Source of the DNA: Paenibacillus sp. RC67
Lineage (GTDB): Bacteria; Bacillota; Bacilli; Paenibacillales; NBRC-103111
Direction: 5' to 3'
DNA length: 64,000 bases
Assembly: GCF_030020805.1 (NCBI RefSeq)
Contig: NZ_CP125098.1
Span: 510,001-574,000, forward strand
The notes under the pieces are model-generated. The model saw only the letters and a list, made by a program, of their open reading frames with translations, made no database searches and was not told where the DNA came from. The position numbers were made by a program, and so were the translations under genes. Below, in pieces: positions 61,553 through 64,000 of this stretch (position 1 is the stretch's first letter; each line of letters opens with the position of its first letter).

Positions 61553-62719
61553 ATGAGTTCATTTATTCCTAAAAAAGAAGATCGGTTTACATTTGGATTA
61601 TGGACGGTAGGCAATTCAGGCCGTGACCCGTTCGGTTTGCCTGTACGTGAAGGCTTTACCCCGGTAGAATCGGTTCATATGCTAGCGGAGCTTGGTGCCT
61701 ACGGCGTTAACTTCCATGACAATGACCTTGTGCCTATCGATGCTACTCCTGCGGAAAGAGACCGCATTGTAAGTGAATTCCGCCGCGCTCTCGAAGAGAC
61801 CGGACTGAAAGTGCCTATGGCGACAGTAAGCCTCTTCACCGATCCTATCTTCAAGGATGGAGGATTTACATCGAACGATCCACGTGTACGCGCTTACGCG
61901 ATCCAGAAAACCATTCAAGCAATGGATTTGGGCAAAGAATTCGGAGCGGAAACCTTCGTTCTGTGGGGCGGACGTGAAGGCTCCGAAGTAGATGCGGGTA
62001 AAGATGCAGTAGAAGCTACCAAGCGCTACAGAGAGGCCATCAACTACTTGTGCGAATACAGTATTTCGCAAAATTACGGCTACAAATTCGCGCTGGAAGC
62101 TAAGCCGAATGAGCCGCGCGCTGACATCTATATGCCGACTACTGGAGCTATGCTTGGTTTGATCACTACATTAGATCATCCGGAGTTGGTTGGCGTTAAC
62201 CCTGAGGTTGCCCATGAGCGTATGGCTGGGTTGAACTTCTATCATGCGGTTGCACAAGCGCTGGATGCGGGTAAGCTGTTCCACATTGATTTAAACGATC
62301 AGAAGATGGGACGCTTCGACCAAGACTTGCGTTTTGGCTCCGACGGCATCAAGGAAGCTTTCTTCCTCGTCAAGCTGTTGGAAGACTACAATTATAAAGG
62401 CATGCTGCATTTCGATGCTCACGCGCTGCGTACTGAAGATCGCCAAGGCGTTATCGAGTTTGCCAAAGGGAATATGAAAACTTACTTGATCTTGAAGGAG
62501 AAAGTAAGACAATTCAACGAGGATAAAGAGATCCAAGCACTGCTGCAAGAAATTAACGGCAAGAAGCTGGATCTTCCTGGATTCGATATTCAATTCTCCA
62601 CTGAAAGCTTGAAAGCGTTGAAAGGGTATCAAGTGGACCGCGCAGGCATCGGTGCGGAAGGCATTAATTATGAGAAGCTCGATCAGCTTACTATTGAGAT
62701 TTTGCTTGGCGTACGTTAG
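61553..62719 (+). CDS. xylA: Xylose isomerase (short, class I)
   Basis: A 388-residue TIM-barrel isomerase. Family marks: [23 protein letters not shown] (catalytic His), [17 protein letters not shown] (metal Glu, Lys, Glu), and LHFDAHALR. The length and the WTVG..GRDPFG opening match the actinobacterial-type class I enzymes, shorter than the 440-residue class II enzymes of most Bacilli. It converts xylose to xylulose in the cytoplasm. TTGGAGGTGCACTT precedes the ATG. No xylB, xylR or cre site was recognised nearby. A bidirectional terminator follows. Confidence 0.95.
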   Translation: MSSFIPKKEDRFTFGLWTVGNSGRDPFGLPVREGFTPVESVHMLAELGAYGVNFHDNDLVPIDATPAERDRIVSEFRRALEETGLKVPMATVSLFTDPIFKDGGFTSNDPRVRAYAIQKTIQAMDLGKEFGAETFVLWGGREGSEVDAGKDAVEATKRYREAINYLCEYSISQNYGYKFALEAKPNEPRADIYMPTTGAMLGLITTLDHPELVGVNPEVAHERMAGLNFYHAVAQALDAGKLFHIDLNDQKMGRFDQDLRFGSDGIKEAFFLVKLLEDYNYKGMLHFDAHALRTEDRQGVIEFAKGNMKTYLILKEKVRQFNEDKEIQALLQEINGKKLDLPGFDIQFSTESLKALKGYQVDRAGIGAEGINYEKLDQLTIEILLGVR

Positions 62720-62728
62720 GCAATAAGA

Positions 62729-62764
62729 AAAACGACAAGGGTCAACGGCCCCTGTCGTTTTTTT
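62729..62764. terminator. Bidirectional terminator after xylA
   Basis: AAAACGACAAGGG pairs with CCCCTGTCGTTTT around TCAACGG; the convergent acetyltransferase gene ends just beyond. Confidence 0.9.
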
Positions 62765-62769
62765 TGTGT

Positions 62770-63345
62770 TTATACTAAGAGCTTGGCATAACAATACCTT
62801 GGATGTCCTCCATACATAGGACGTGTAAATTGAAGGGAGAAACCGGCAGCTTCGAGATTTCGCCGACTGGCCTCATTTTCAGGATGAACGGTGGAATATA
62901 CATACAGGAAGCCGCGTGCTCGGGCGCGCTGCTCTCGCAATCGGTGGAAATATCGCTGCAAGCCCCTCCCTCGAACCGATTCATGAACGATAGTCGCATC
63001 AAAGACGGCTACTCGATGCAGTTCGTCCTCTGCTATACCAAATTCACGTCCCAAATTTTTGGCGGCGGAGCCTGGGAACGCAAGCACGGAATAGGCAACA
63101 AGTCGATCATCTGCCCATGCGCCGTATATTTCTCCATGATCTTCAATGTGAGCGTTCAGGTAGTCGATATCGTCCGTCGCAAAAAGAGTGCGGGAAGGAA
63201 GGCGTGACACGACGTCCTTCATCAGCTTGTCTATGTCCGCAACATCATCATGCGTGAGCCGCCGGATTTTCAAATCGCCGATTTGCTGCAGATCTTCGAG
63301 CTCTGTTTGATATAATTGACTGCTGTCTGCTTCATGCTTACTCAT
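62770..63345 (-). CDS. GNAT-family N-acetyltransferase
   Basis: A 191-residue GNAT protein with core (about residues 28-185) and the acetyl-CoA loop VHESVRGRGLQRYFHRL (R-G-x-G-L), then VHPENEASRRNLEAAGF. The substrate is unknown. AAGGAGCGG precedes the ATG, which overlaps the stop of the upstream GNAT gene by 4 bp, so the pair is co-translated. Confidence 0.86.
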   Translation of the reverse strand: MSKHEADSSQLYQTELEDLQQIGDLKIRRLTHDDVADIDKLMKDVVSRLPSRTLFATDDIDYLNAHIEDHGEIYGAWADDRLVAYSVLAFPGSAAKNLGREFGIAEDELHRVAVFDATIVHESVRGRGLQRYFHRLREQRARARGFLYVYSTVHPENEASRRNLEAAGFSLQFTRPMYGGHPRYCYAKLLV

Positions 63346-63896
63346 TGGATCCGCTCCTTAAAAGTCGGAGTAACAGGGAAGGACGATCCCAGTTTCTTTT
63401 CCATGCAAATGCTGCTCGGGCAATGAACATACTCCCCGAACGGCTCGATATGATAAAAGCCGCATTTTTCATATAATGCAATGGATTCAGGCTGTTCAGG
63501 GCCGGTTTCCAGTCGCAGCGTAGAGTACCCCGCTTGCTGCGCCTCCTGTTCCAACCATGAGAGTATTTTGGAAGCAATACCTCGCTTCCTGTATAAGTTG
63601 TCAACGTAGATCCGCTTCAACTCAGCGGACTCCTCGTCCAACGGACGATAGGCCCCGCACCCAACAGCGACATTATCGATATAGGCTGTGACAAAGACAA
63701 CGTCATGTATGGCTGGATCTTTAAAGTCTACTACGAATACTTCTTCCGCTGGATACTTGCCAAAGAGATATTCATCTAATTGAGTGATCAATTGTAATAA
63801 GTCAGGATCCGTCGAATTGGTTAGCTTTAATAGTACAGTATCCAAAAAATATACACTCCCATGCGTGGAAATAGTACTTCTTATTAAATACTGCAT
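63342..63896 (-). CDS. GNAT-family N-acetyltransferase
   Basis: A GNAT protein with the acetyl-CoA motif RKRGIASKILSWLEQEA and GPEQPESIALYEKCGF. The ATG at 63896 has no ribosome binding site; a TTG at 63845 (165-residue form) has GGGAG 9 bases upstream and starts the core, so the true start may be there. It overlaps the second GNAT gene by 4 bp at its end. Confidence 0.82.
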   Translation of the reverse strand: MQYLIRSTISTHGSVYFLDTVLLKLTNSTDPDLLQLITQLDEYLFGKYPAEEVFVVDFKDPAIHDVVFVTAYIDNVAVGCGAYRPLDEESAELKRIYVDNLYRKRGIASKILSWLEQEAQQAGYSTLRLETGPEQPESIALYEKCGFYHIEPFGEYVHCPSSICMEKKLGSSFPVTPTFKERIQ

Positions 63897-64000
63897 GACG
63901 ATTTGAAATTTGTAAATAGAGGGGATGGCATGAAAAAAGAGGGCGCAATGTCAATGTCATTAAGTTAAGCTAAGAGACAAGATCGGGAAAACAAATGAAA

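Noticed and set aside
63930..63968. 12-codon frame starting MKKEGAMS with AGAGGGG upstream
   Set aside because: Too short and at the window edge; a chance ribosome binding site cannot be excluded.
1..64000. CRISPR arrays, tRNA or rRNA genes, prophage or transposase genes
   Set aside because: No regularly spaced repeats, cloverleaf sequences, rRNA segments or transposase/integrase motifs were recognised.

Overview
The window looks like chromosomal DNA of a spore-forming, plant-polymer-degrading member of the Paenibacillaceae (Paenibacillus or a close relative). The reasons are a caa3-type cytochrome oxidase cluster of Bacillus type, a YhcN/YlaJ-like spore lipoprotein, a DUF3905 protein, a bacilliredoxin, AGGAGG-type ribosome binding sites with some TTG and GTG starts, many AraC and membrane-bound AraC sensors, and LplABC-type carbohydrate importers without a local ATPase. 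No rRNA, tRNA, CRISPR array, phage or intact insertion sequence was seen.

Layout. 1-110 is the start of thiN, running off the left edge. 449-9193 holds an SGNH hydrolase, a metallo-beta-lactamase-fold hydrolase, a Nfu_N/HEAT protein (YpgR/CvfC type), a two-gene pectin unit (FG-GAP propeller protein plus GH88/GH105-like hydrolase) and an orphan sugar-binding lipoprotein with a consensus CcpA site over its start point. 9269-11924 carries a guanylate-kinase-like protein with an altered P-loop and a DEAD-box helicase with seven 84-bp tandem repeats. 12355-24838 is a respiration and redox block: spore lipoprotein, ctaCDEF, ctaG, a DUF420 protein, a two-component system, a PCYCGC lipoprotein, a thioredoxin-like protein fused to a polytopic membrane domain, and an ACT-malic enzyme. 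25048-36700 holds a ZIP transporter, a GH4 glycosidase with a divergent AraC regulator, a YesS-like transmembrane AraC regulator, two tandem LplA-type binding proteins and two permeases. 36827-46032 mixes a radical SAM protein, PepSY protein, HMGL-like aldolase, IclR regulator, Nudix hydrolase, CDF Mn/Fe exporter, and a RhaM-like protein plus intracellular GH28 pair. 46340-63896 is mostly housekeeping: HI0933 oxidoreductase, NodB deacetylase, bacilliredoxin, nadE, acpS, thioesterase, DinB, SIMPL protein, cytochrome c, AraC, mutY, a frameshifted Crp/Fnr gene, a degenerate HD-GYP protein, sodA, cutC, an asparaginase, xylA and two GNAT acetyltransferases.

How it fits together. GH28, GH105-like, GH4, the FG-GAP protein and the aldolase lack signal peptides, so oligosaccharides from pectin or rhamnogalacturonan are probably imported by the LplABC-type systems and broken down inside the cell under AraC, YesS-like and IclR control with CcpA repression. 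This is inference from family membership and clustering.

The most unusual signal is a pair of about 120-nt elements (18819-18938 and 41212-41336). They share two conserved internal-loop blocks, AGCGAYAGCRTYCGCCTTTG and CAACAGCGRTCGGAA, while both flanking helices differ in sequence but stay self-complementary. That is the pattern expected of a structured RNA or a mobile hairpin element.
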